Shown here: positions 1-5,451 of the stretch, piece after piece | Layout of the letters: each line of letters begins with the position of its first letter | How positions within the stretch are numbered: position 1 is the stretch's first letter | Assembly: GCA_900771085.1 (NCBI GenBank) | Contig: CAAGMR010000004.1 | Location: 1-5,451, forward strand | DNA from: Clostridia bacterium | GTDB lineage: Bacteria; Bacillota; Clostridia; Oscillospirales; Acutalibacteraceae | Direction of reading: 5' to 3' | Length of the DNA stretch: 5,451 nt | Position numbers and translations under genes: made by a program | The notes under the pieces: model-generated | Database searches by the model: none | Told to the model about the DNA's origin: nothing | What the model saw: the letters and a program-made list of their open reading frames with translations, nothing else

Positions 1-1
1 A

Positions 2-85
2 GATAAGATTGTTAATGATTCCAAGACTACCTCTTACAACACTATGTTCCCTGATGTTGAAGGCGACGTGGTGGAACTGGACTGA
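2..85 (+). CDS. C-terminal end of an unidentified protein (5' partial)
   Basis: An open frame enters from the left edge and stops at TGA 83-85, giving 27 residues that end in MFPDVEGDVVELD. The tail is acidic and has no membrane segment or recognisable motif, so no family can be assigned. It is taken as a real gene end because the next gene begins only 16 bases later with a good ribosome binding site, in the close spacing typical of an operon, and no other gene end fits the leader. It is probably the upstream member of the metallophosphoesterase transcription unit. The reading rests on 28 codons only. Confidence 0.55.
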   Translation, partial: DKIVNDSKTTSYNTMFPDVEGDVVELD

Positions 86-101
86 AACGTGAGGAAAACC
101 A

Positions 102-827
102 ATGAAGGTAACAAGGTATTCAATCAACACCGATAAGGTGAAAAGTGCGTACAGAGTAGTAATGCTCTCTGACGTGCACAACAAGCCGTTTGAAAAAATA
201 CTGGCCCAGGTTTCAGATGAGAGCCCGGACCTTATTCTTGTGTGTGGCGATATTGTGGACAGACACAGAAAGACATATAAACGAGCTCTTCCTTTCCTGC
301 GTGCAGCAAAAGATGTTGCTCCAACTTATTTCTCATATGGCAATCACGAAATGAAATTTCCTGTTCTCAGTGAGGCAGACATTGTCGCTACAGGGGTAAC
401 ACTCCTCGACAATGACTACACTTATTTTGGTGAACTTTGCATTGGCGGTCAGAGATCGCTGAGCCAGCCTCGCCATAAGGACAGCGCTCATAAAACAGAT
501 AAGGCAGAAGGTTTTTCATGGCTTTCTGATTTTGAAAAGCAGGATGCATTTAAAATTCTCATGAACCATCACCCTGAGTATTTTGAAAAGTACTTAAAGG
601 ACCGCGACATAGATGTTGTCCTTGCGGGACACGCTCATGGCGGTCAGTGGAGAATTGGCAAACGCGGTGTTCTGGCACCGGGCCAGGGTCTGTTTGCAAA
701 ATACGTTCACGGCTGGTATGACAATATGCTTGTCGGAACAGGAGTGTCCAATACTGCCGCACCACTCATCCCGAGATTCTTCAATCCTCGGGAAATAATC
801 GTAATAGAAATCAGACCGGAGCAATAA
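102..827 (+). CDS. Calcineurin-like metallophosphoesterase (YkuE/YaeI-like group)
   Basis: This is a two-metal phosphoesterase of 241 residues. The family motifs appear in order: SDVHN (D24, H26), CGDIVDR (D50), GNHE (N81, H82), NHH (H156/H157) and GHAHGGQ (H177, H179). Together these supply the expected metal ligands and catalytic histidine. The C-terminal PRFFNPREIIVIEI resembles the end of the YkuE/YaeI group, whose known or proposed substrates include phospholipid or UDP-diacylglucosamine type diphosphates. Many of those relatives have an N-terminal membrane helix or export signal. Here the catalytic fold begins by about residue 15 with no hydrophobic segment before it, so a cytosolic enzyme is inferred. 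GAGG at 91-94 lies 7 bases before the ATG and supports the start. Two tandem TAA stops end the gene and the next ATG follows directly, so it is likely co-transcribed with the permease. The substrate cannot be read from the sequence. Confidence 0.9.
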   Translation: MKVTRYSINTDKVKSAYRVVMLSDVHNKPFEKILAQVSDESPDLILVCGDIVDRHRKTYKRALPFLRAAKDVAPTYFSYGNHEMKFPVLSEADIVATGVTLLDNDYTYFGELCIGGQRSLSQPRHKDSAHKTDKAEGFSWLSDFEKQDAFKILMNHHPEYFEKYLKDRDIDVVLAGHAHGGQWRIGKRGVLAPGQGLFAKYVHGWYDNMLVGTGVSNTAAPLIPRFFNPREIIVIEIRPEQ

Positions 828-830
828 TAA

Positions 831-1619
831 ATGGCAACTGGAAATATAATTGCGACCATACTGGTCTGCTTCTTTGCAGGCATGGGAGCGGGACTTGGTA
901 CCGGCTTTGCCGGCCTGTCCGCCGCTGCGGTTATCAGCCCGATGCTGATAACCTTCATGGATATGCCTGCGTATGAAGCAGTGGGTATAGCACTCGCGAG
1001 CGATGTGCTCGCAAGCGCCGTAAGTGCCTACAATTATCATAAGAATAAAAATCTCGATGTCCGAAACGGACTCATTATGATGGTTACCGTCCTGATAGTC
1101 ACCCTGTTTGGCAGCTGGCTTGCCAGCAAGGTTCCAAACACGACAATGGGCAACATGTCCATGGCCATGACCTTCTTCCTGGGACTCAGGTTCATCATTA
1201 AACCGGTAATGAACACGAAAGAGCAGATGGCTGAAGTAAGCAATAAAAGGCGTGCCATTCAGTCTGTTGTGACCGGAGTCGGTATAGGGTTCATTTGCGG
1301 CTTCGTCGGAGCGGGCGGAGGAATGATGCTTCTTCTGGCTCTTACAAGCTTCCTCGGATACGAGCTTAAAACTGCAGTAGGAACAAGTGTATTCATCATG
1401 GCTTTCACTGCTTTTACAGGTGCGGCCAGCCACTTTGTTATCGGCGGTGCACCGGATGTTCCTGTGCTCATTGCCTGTGTAATCTTCACTTTTATCTGGG
1501 CACAGATTGCATCAAAACTTGCCAACAAAGCAAGCAATATCACGCTCAACCGCGCGACCGGTGTCGTTCTTGTCACCATCGGTGCCGTTATGATGGGCGT
1601 AAACATTTTCTTGAAGTAG
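831..1619 (+). CDS. TauE/SafE family membrane permease (putative sulfite/organic anion exporter)
   Basis: The product is a 262-residue, strongly hydrophobic protein with about eight membrane segments (roughly residues 5-26, 28-44, 48-66, 79-98, 107-125, 145-172, 181-203, 209-230 and 242-260, some adjoining ones possibly one helix). It has the internal duplication of the TauE/SafE family: a glycine-rich GLGTGFAGLSAA near residue 21 and a matching GFICGFVGAGGGMM at 153-166, each followed by a helix and a second conserved stretch (VGIALASDVLASA at 51-63, VGTSVFIMAFTAFTG at 183-197). Family members move sulfite, sulfoacetate or related anions across the cytoplasmic membrane, but specificity is rarely predictable. 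No sulfur-metabolism gene lies nearby, so the substrate is open. The length is normal for the family. GGAG at 818-821 sits inside the end of the preceding gene, 9 bases before this ATG, which suggests translational coupling. Confidence 0.9.
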   Translation: MATGNIIATILVCFFAGMGAGLGTGFAGLSAAAVISPMLITFMDMPAYEAVGIALASDVLASAVSAYNYHKNKNLDVRNGLIMMVTVLIVTLFGSWLASKVPNTTMGNMSMAMTFFLGLRFIIKPVMNTKEQMAEVSNKRRAIQSVVTGVGIGFICGFVGAGGGMMLLLALTSFLGYELKTAVGTSVFIMAFTAFTGAASHFVIGGAPDVPVLIACVIFTFIWAQIASKLANKASNITLNRATGVVLVTIGAVMMGVNIFLK

Positions 1620-1628
1620 GAGTAATCA

Positions 1629-2480
1629 ATGGCATTTAACATAAAACTTACATATAAAGGAACAAAAGATGCGGATACACCTCTGGTTCCTGTGGAGGTT
1701 CTCCTCGGAGATGACTTCAGATACGAGAGAGACGACACAGCAATTACATTGTTTAACCCCAGGCAGATTGCCAGAGGCATCAGCGTTACTCTCGAAGATG
1801 AGAGTGTGACTCTTTCGCTGAAGATGCCAACATCTGCAACAGAGGTGAAATCTTTCTTCGCACTTATCAACAGGGTTGCCGCACACATCTCACCTGACTT
1901 TGAACTTGTTGCCGACGGTTCGGAAATGACTCTGGACGAATGTCTTGCGACTGAAAACGAGATGCTGGAGTTTAACAGAAAGTCTCTCAGATATGTTTGT
2001 GACAATGTATCGGCCACAGAAAGTGTGTCCAGAATCGACTGCGTCTACCTGGACTTGAGCCTCGGACAGAATGAGGCGAGCCTCTTCTGCCCGGATGATG
2101 ACTGCACAGAAGTAGACCTTTTCGCAGGCTTCATGCATGACCGCCAGCGAATCGATGCAACATACACAGAAGCAAACTACTACATTGATCATAGTGCAGA
2201 GGGTGGAGTCTTTGGAGCCGTACTGGTGCCGGAAGCCACCAACCTTATCTTCCCGAATTCCGAGGCACCGCTTCGCGCACTCCTCGGAGACGGCGCCGAT
2301 AAGGTGACCCACTACAAAGTGGCTCTCTTCTCGCAGACCGAGGATAAAATCCTCGGCGACCTGCCGCTCGCCACCTTCCTTGAACTGGTTCCGCCTGCTC
2401 GAGTTTCTTATTTCGATGCGGAGCATATACTTATATCGGCTCTTTCAGTTCAAATGCTTAAAGACATTTTAGATGTTTAA
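1629..2480 (+). CDS. Uncharacterised acidic protein, possibly DUF4299-like
   Basis: The 283-residue product is soluble, acidic and has no signal peptide or membrane segment. I do not recognise it firmly. The N-terminal part reads as beta-rich: NPRQIARGISVTLEDESVTL at 43-62 is followed by a MPTSATEVKSFFALINRVAA helix at 66-85. From memory the layout of a 'RG' strand, a 'TP/PTS' turn, a helix and then a 'DG..MTLDE' stretch recalls the DUF4299 family of Firmicutes, but this is a weak comparison. Five cysteines (105, 124, 138, 154, 159) are scattered, with FCPDDDC at 153-159 the only close pair. The ATG is supported by AGGAG at 1618-1622, which overlaps the preceding stop and lies 6 bases upstream. 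The 9-base gap ties the gene to the permease operon. The gene is real by codon structure and context; its function is unknown. Confidence 0.85.
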   Translation: MAFNIKLTYKGTKDADTPLVPVEVLLGDDFRYERDDTAITLFNPRQIARGISVTLEDESVTLSLKMPTSATEVKSFFALINRVAAHISPDFELVADGSEMTLDECLATENEMLEFNRKSLRYVCDNVSATESVSRIDCVYLDLSLGQNEASLFCPDDDCTEVDLFAGFMHDRQRIDATYTEANYYIDHSAEGGVFGAVLVPEATNLIFPNSEAPLRALLGDGADKVTHYKVALFSQTEDKILGDLPLATFLELVPPARVSYFDAEHILISALSVQMLKDILDV

Positions 2481-2489
2481 TGTTATCAT
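2461..2489 (+). promoter_or_regulatory. Possible sigma-A promoter for the DUF362 gene
   Basis: AAGACA at 2461-2466 (4 of 6 to TTGACA) and TATCAT at 2484-2489 (5 of 6 to TATAAT) are separated by 17 bases. The -35 box would lie inside the last codons of the preceding gene. The DUF362 gene differs from its neighbours in codon use and is set off by the longest gap in the left block, which makes a separate promoter plausible. The match is weak and could arise by chance in AT-rich sequence. Confidence 0.28.
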
Positions 2490-2507
2490 TTAATTGCAAT
2501 CAATTAA
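2490..2507. promoter_or_regulatory. Palindrome in the leader of the DUF362 gene, possible operator
   Basis: A perfect 7-base inverted repeat, TTAATTG-CAAT-CAATTAA, starts directly after the candidate -10 box TATCAT, placing it over the expected transcription start. That is a typical place for a repressor site. It is too AT-rich to make a stable RNA hairpin and has no following U run, so it is not a terminator. No regulator gene lies in the window to pair with it. Confidence 0.3.
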
Positions 2508-2533
2508 TCACAATGGCAATTGGGAGGTAAATT

Positions 2534-3400
2534 ATGGCATCAAAGGTATATTTTACAAAAACAATTACCCCTGAAAAGGTTGTTGAAATGTATAAACTCG
2601 CAGGCAGAACTTTAGAAGGCAAGGTTGCCTGCAAAGTTCATTCCGGCGAAAAGGGTAACCAGAACTTCATTAAACCTGAATTCTGGAAACCAATGGTAGA
2701 AGAAGTAAACGGTACAGTTGTAGAATGCAACACAGCTTATCCGGGTGCTCGTAACACATCTCCAAAGCATCTTGTTCTTCTTGAAGAACATGGCTGGAAG
2801 AAGAATTTCACAGTTGATCTTCTCGATGAAGAAGGTCCGGATATGGAACTTCCTGTTAATGGCGGTGAATTCCTCAAGACAAACTATGTTGGCAAGAACT
2901 GGGCCAACTATGATTCTCTTCTTGTTCTTTCTCACTTCAAGGGTCACCCTATGGGCGGCTTTGGCGGAGCTTTAAAGCAGCTCTCCATCGGCTGCGCTTC
3001 AGGATACGGCAAAGCCGTAATCCACGGCGCAGGTGACGGCGATGCAGACATGTTCAAGACACCTCAGGATGATTTCCTTACATCTATGGCAGAGGCTGCA
3101 GGCACTGTAGTTGAGCTTTTCAGGGACAAGGTTGTTTACATTAACGTAATGAAGAACCTTTCCGTTGACTGTGACTGCTGCGAAGTTGCAGAAGACCCTT
3201 GCATGGAAGATGTTGGTATCCTCGTTTCTCTTGACCCTGTTGCAATCGACCAGGCTTGCATCGACCTCGTTATGAAGTCAGACGATCCGGGTCGTGACCA
3301 CTTCGTTGAACGCGTTGAGACAAGAAATGGTACACTCACAATCGACAAGGCTGCAGAAATCGGCTACGGCACAAAGGAATACGAACTCATCGAAGTTTAA
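2534..3400 (+). CDS. DUF362 domain protein without ferredoxin insert
   Basis: This is a 288-residue soluble protein of the DUF362 family, whose biochemical role is not established; many members carry iron-sulfur clusters. Family hallmarks are SHFKGHPMGGFGGALKQLSI at 133-152, the GCASGYGK stretch at 153-160, the cysteine cluster DCDCC at 212-216 with C223, and DVGILVSLDPVAIDQA at 226-241. Longer DUF362 proteins of about 370 residues have a two-cluster ferredoxin segment between the GK stretch and the YINVMKNLS-like strand. Here only about 40 residues without cysteine lie between them (161-201), so that segment is absent. C213, C215, C216 and C223 could still bind metal or a cluster; this is inference. 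GGGAGG at 2522-2527 lies 6 bases before the ATG. Of 28 glycine codons 26 are GGC or GGT, a bias stronger than in the upstream permease and suggestive of high expression. A strong terminator follows. Confidence 0.88.
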   Translation: MASKVYFTKTITPEKVVEMYKLAGRTLEGKVACKVHSGEKGNQNFIKPEFWKPMVEEVNGTVVECNTAYPGARNTSPKHLVLLEEHGWKKNFTVDLLDEEGPDMELPVNGGEFLKTNYVGKNWANYDSLLVLSHFKGHPMGGFGGALKQLSIGCASGYGKAVIHGAGDGDADMFKTPQDDFLTSMAEAAGTVVELFRDKVVYINVMKNLSVDCDCCEVAEDPCMEDVGILVSLDPVAIDQACIDLVMKSDDPGRDHFVERVETRNGTLTIDKAAEIGYGTKEYELIEV

Positions 3401-3410
3401 TTTATTTGCA

Positions 3411-3439
3411 AAAAAGGGCTCCCGCCGGGAGCCCTTTTT
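3411..3439 (+). terminator. Strong rho-independent terminator after the DUF362 gene
   Basis: GGGCTCCC at 3416-3423 pairs perfectly with GGGAGCCC at 3427-3434 around a GCC loop, followed by TTTTT at 3435-3439. An A run just before the stem (3411-3415) extends the pairing to 13 bases and would also supply a U run for transcription from the other strand, so the element could act in both directions. It begins 11 bases past the DUF362 stop and separates the two transcription blocks. Confidence 0.95.
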
Positions 3440-3442
3440 CTA

Positions 3443-3471
3443 TTCCAATGAAGTACCTAAAATGGTAGAAT
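3443..3471 (+). promoter_or_regulatory. Candidate extended -10 promoter for the MBOAT operon
   Basis: TGGTAGAAT at 3463-3471 matches an extended -10 element (TGn plus TAGAAT, 5 of 6 to TATAAT). A weak -35 like TTCCAA at 3443-3448 lies 17 bases upstream. It sits in the short space between the terminator and the MBOAT gene, where a promoter is needed because the terminator should block read-through. Transcription would start near 3478, leaving a leader of about 25 bases that contains the ribosome binding site. Confidence 0.42.
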
Positions 3472-3487
3472 ATACACAATTGATTTG

Positions 3488-3496
3488 AAAGGAGGA
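3488..3496 (+). promoter_or_regulatory. Ribosome binding site that fixes the MBOAT start
   Basis: AAAGGAGGA is a near-perfect anti-16S match placed 6-7 bases before the ATG at 3503. The same frame is open from an in-frame TTG at 3485, but that codon lies immediately before this site and has no Shine-Dalgarno of its own. The site therefore decides for the ATG. Confidence 0.85.
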
Positions 3497-3502
3497 AAAG
3501 CA

Positions 3503-4915
3503 ATGGTATTCAGTTCGACAGTGTTCCTGTTTGTCTTTTTACCTGTCACATTACTTGGCTATTACATATTGCCAAAGGCTGTAGAGAATTACTGGCTTCT
3601 TGCAGTAAGTCTCATATTTTTTGCCTGGGCACAGCCAAAGTACCTTTGGATTATCCTCCTCAATGTTGCAATAAACTATGTCGGCGCACTTCTGGTTGAC
3701 CGCACGTCTGAAAAGAAGGGCGTGTCAAAGTCGGTGCTTGCCATAACCATTGCAGCCAATCTTGCATTACTCTTTTATTTCAAATACTTCAATTTCACAA
3801 TTGATACAATAAACCAGATTTTCAGATCAGGACTTACTTTTGAAAAGGTCATCCTCCCGATAGGCATTTCCTTCTTTACATTCCAGGGTCTTTCATACGT
3901 CGTGGATGTGTACAGGGGCGAGGTGGCCGTTCAGAAGAACCTCTTCAAGGTGGCTCTTTACATCACTCTGTTCCCGCAGCTCGTTGCGGGACCTATTGTC
4001 CGCTATAAGGACATCGAAAGTGAGATAACGGAACGAAGCCAGACTTTATCCGACTTCGCGTCAGGCATAGAGAGATTTATCATCGGTCTCGGAAAGAAAG
4101 CGATTATCGCCAATACAATGGCCACCGTCGCCGACGGCGTCTGGGACGCCGGCCCGGGCAACGTGCTTCCGTCCGTTGCCTGGCTTGGAACAGTCGCTTA
4201 TACATTCCAGATCTTCTTTGATTTCTCCGGTTATTCCGATATGGCGATTGGCCTTGGCCGCATGTTCGGCTTCCACTTCAACGAAAACTTTAATCTTCCA
4301 TACATTTCGACCAGCATCTCAGAGTTCTGGCGCCGCTGGCATATATCTCTTTCCTCATGGTTCAGAGACTATGTTTACATCCCGCTTGGAGGCAACAGAA
4401 ATCACGTGTACAGAAACCTTGGAATTGTATTCCTTCTTACCGGTATCTGGCACGGTGCCGCATGGAACTTTGTGCTCTGGGGCATCTGGAACGGCATATT
4501 TATTCTCGCTGAAAGAGCTGCGGGTGTGAACAAGAAACGCAACAAAACTGCGCCGCAGAAAATTATCGGCTGGATTTATTCCATCGCAGTTGTTCATTTC
4601 GGATGGATTCTTTTCCGTGCACCGGACCTGACGGCTGCCATCGACATGGTTAAGAACATGTTTGGCGTTTATGATTCCGGTAACGTGGACTTCGCTCTCG
4701 GCTGGTATCTCGACGGATGGGTGGCTGCGGTTATGCTTGTGGCTGCACTCTTCTCGAGTTCACTTCCGAGGAAGTTTGTTGAGAACCTTAAGGGTTCTCT
4801 GAAGGCCGACATTATTCTGCCGATAAACTACATCGGTCTTATTCTGGTATTTGCATTCTCTGTGATGAGAATTGTTGCGGGAACATATAACCCGTTCATT
4901 TATTTCCAGTTCTGA
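3503..4915 (+). CDS. MBOAT family membrane O-acyltransferase (AlgI/DltB-like)
   Basis: This 470-residue polytopic protein belongs to the MBOAT family, which transfers acyl groups, commonly acetyl, across the membrane for modification of exported polysaccharides or teichoic acids. It opens with the typical VFSSTVFLFVFLPVTLLGYY helix. Conserved stretches include LPIGISFFTFQGLSYVVDVY at 118-137, LFPQLVAGPIVRY at 156-168, FFDFSGYSDMAIGLGRMFGF at 238-257, SEFWRRWHISLSSWFRDYVY at 273-292 and TGIWHGAAWNF at 313-323. H317 is the expected catalytic histidine, and H280 is the second conserved one. IPLGGNR at 293-299 follows the family pattern. The length matches AlgI-type members. The start is set by the AAAGGAGG site just upstream. 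The next gene, 29 bases on, encodes an AlgJ/AlgX-like partner, which favours polysaccharide O-acetylation over D-alanylation by DltB, since no dltA, dltC or dltD is present. The acceptor polymer is unknown. Confidence 0.93.
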   Translation: MVFSSTVFLFVFLPVTLLGYYILPKAVENYWLLAVSLIFFAWAQPKYLWIILLNVAINYVGALLVDRTSEKKGVSKSVLAITIAANLALLFYFKYFNFTIDTINQIFRSGLTFEKVILPIGISFFTFQGLSYVVDVYRGEVAVQKNLFKVALYITLFPQLVAGPIVRYKDIESEITERSQTLSDFASGIERFIIGLGKKAIIANTMATVADGVWDAGPGNVLPSVAWLGTVAYTFQIFFDFSGYSDMAIGLGRMFGFHFNENFNLPYISTSISEFWRRWHISLSSWFRDYVYIPLGGNRNHVYRNLGIVFLLTGIWHGAAWNFVLWGIWNGIFILAERAAGVNKKRNKTAPQKIIGWIYSIAVVHFGWILFRAPDLTAAIDMVKNMFGVYDSGNVDFALGWYLDGWVAAVMLVAALFSSSLPRKFVENLKGSLKADIILPINYIGLILVFAFSVMRIVAGTYNPFIYFQF

Positions 4916-4944
4916 TTTACTGATTACAGGAAGGGGGGCTACCC

Positions 4945-5451
4945 ATGGCAAAGAAAATATCTCAGGGGATTCTGTTAGTTGTCTTCTTCGTTATGCTGGC
5001 AGTTCCTCTCTTAACTGCCAATTTCAGTGCGGATAAGACAGCATCCGAAGATGAGAATCGAATGCTCGCTGCTTTTCCTGCCATCCGTTTTGAAGATGGT
5101 ACCTTTAACGGCGAGTTTACTTCTCAGTTTGAAGACTGGATAAACGATAACCTTGGATTCCGCTCTGAAATAGTAGCTTTTAACGCAAAGATGCAGTATG
5201 ACATTTTTAACCGTCTCGACAGCGAAAAATATGTCCTGGGTCCTCGCGGAGAACTCAACTACATTGGCGATAACGTAATGGAAAATTACAGGGGCAGAAA
5301 TCTTTATTCAGACGATGAACTTGCAGATGTCACCGATTGCTTTAAGACAATTAACGACTACTGCGACAGTCTCGGCATTCAGTTCTACTACATGCAGAAC
5401 TGGGACAAGCAGTCCATCTTCCCTGAAAAGTTTTCAAAGAATGTACTTCGC
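4945..5451 (+). CDS. AlgJ/AlgX-like (DHHW/SGNH-type) membrane-anchored protein, N-terminal part (3' partial)
   Basis: An open frame of 169 codons runs off the right edge. Residues 5-24 form one hydrophobic segment after a lysine pair, fitting a signal anchor with the rest of the protein outside the cell. Next come SEDENRMLAAFP at 34-45 and FEDWINDNLGFR at 62-73, matching the 'S.xENRxLxxxP ... FExWxxDxxxxR' opening of AlgJ/AlgX and DHHW proteins. NWDKQSIFPE at 152-161 corresponds to the family's 'P.K..IYPE' segment, though the usual leading proline is a different residue here. These proteins are the extracytoplasmic partners of MBOAT acyltransferases and carry SGNH-hydrolase-like catalytic residues for acetyl transfer to polysaccharide. 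The catalytic Asp-x-His and Ser regions would lie beyond the window, so activity cannot be judged. A purine-rich GGAAGGGGGG at 4929-4938 precedes the ATG by 6 bases. It is probably co-transcribed with the MBOAT gene. Confidence 0.88.
   Translation, partial: MAKKISQGILLVVFFVMLAVPLLTANFSADKTASEDENRMLAAFPAIRFEDGTFNGEFTSQFEDWINDNLGFRSEIVAFNAKMQYDIFNRLDSEKYVLGPRGELNYIGDNVMENYRGRNLYSDDELADVTDCFKTINDYCDSLGIQFYYMQNWDKQSIFPEKFSKNVLR

Noticed and set aside
991..1018. Near-direct repeat CTCGCGAGCG / CTCGCAAGCG
   Set aside because: It encodes the repeated Leu/Ala-Ser pattern of a membrane helix in the permease and is explained by coding.
594..1433. Long minus-strand open frame of 279 codons
   Set aside because: It lies opposite two well-identified plus-strand genes; its translation is rich in Cys, His and Ser with no recognisable domain, as expected of a shadow frame.
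1259..2017. Minus-strand open frame of 252 codons across the permease and the unknown gene
   Set aside because: It spans the junction of two plus-strand genes, has no convincing ribosome binding site, and its serine/threonine-rich and proline-rich product fits a reverse complement of coding sequence.
3485..3502. In-frame TTG as start of the MBOAT gene
   Set aside because: The strong AAAGGAGG site lies between this TTG and the ATG at 3503 and is correctly spaced only for the ATG; the MVFSS beginning is also typical of the family.
4135..4151. Perfect 7-base GC-rich hairpin CGGCGTC-TGG-GACGCCG
   Set aside because: It lies inside the MBOAT coding region with no following U run, so it is not a terminator, and chance pairing in a GC-rich loop region is sufficient.
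4176..4529. Plus-strand open frame of 117 codons in another frame of the MBOAT gene
   Set aside because: It is fully inside the conserved catalytic region of the MBOAT protein, which is clearly the real frame, and has no independent support.

Overview
The window looks like chromosome of a low- to mid-GC Gram-positive bacterium, most likely a Firmicute such as a clostridial anaerobe. This is inferred from strong AGGAGG-type ribosome binding sites before almost every gene, mixed codon use, and a gene set typical of such genomes. No genus can be named from the sequence. All genes lie on the plus strand and there is no gene-free stretch above about 100 bases.

Left block (1-3439): the last 27 codons of an unidentified gene are followed by a cytosolic calcineurin-like metallophosphoesterase, a TauE/SafE-type membrane permease, an acidic protein of unknown function, and a DUF362 protein. 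The first four are packed with 16, 3 and 9 bases between them, so they are very probably one operon. The DUF362 gene follows after 53 bases that hold a small palindrome and a possible promoter. It ends in a strong intrinsic terminator at 3411-3439, which closes the block. The DUF362 protein appears to lack the ferredoxin insert usual in the longer members of its family, and its glycine codons suggest higher expression than its neighbours.

Right block (3443-5451): just past the terminator lies a candidate extended -10 promoter, then an MBOAT-family membrane O-acyltransferase (AlgI/DltB type) and, 29 bases on, the N-terminal 169 codons of an AlgJ/AlgX-like (DHHW/SGNH) membrane-anchored protein cut off by the window edge. 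This pair is a recognised arrangement for O-acetylating an exported or cell-surface polysaccharide: the MBOAT protein moves the acyl group across the membrane and the AlgJ-like partner works on the outer face.

No RNA genes, CRISPR arrays, insertion sequences or phage genes were seen. Nothing here is clearly a new biological system. The items most worth checking are the uncharacterised acidic protein, the ferredoxin-less DUF362 protein with its possible separate regulation, and the polysaccharide modification pair.
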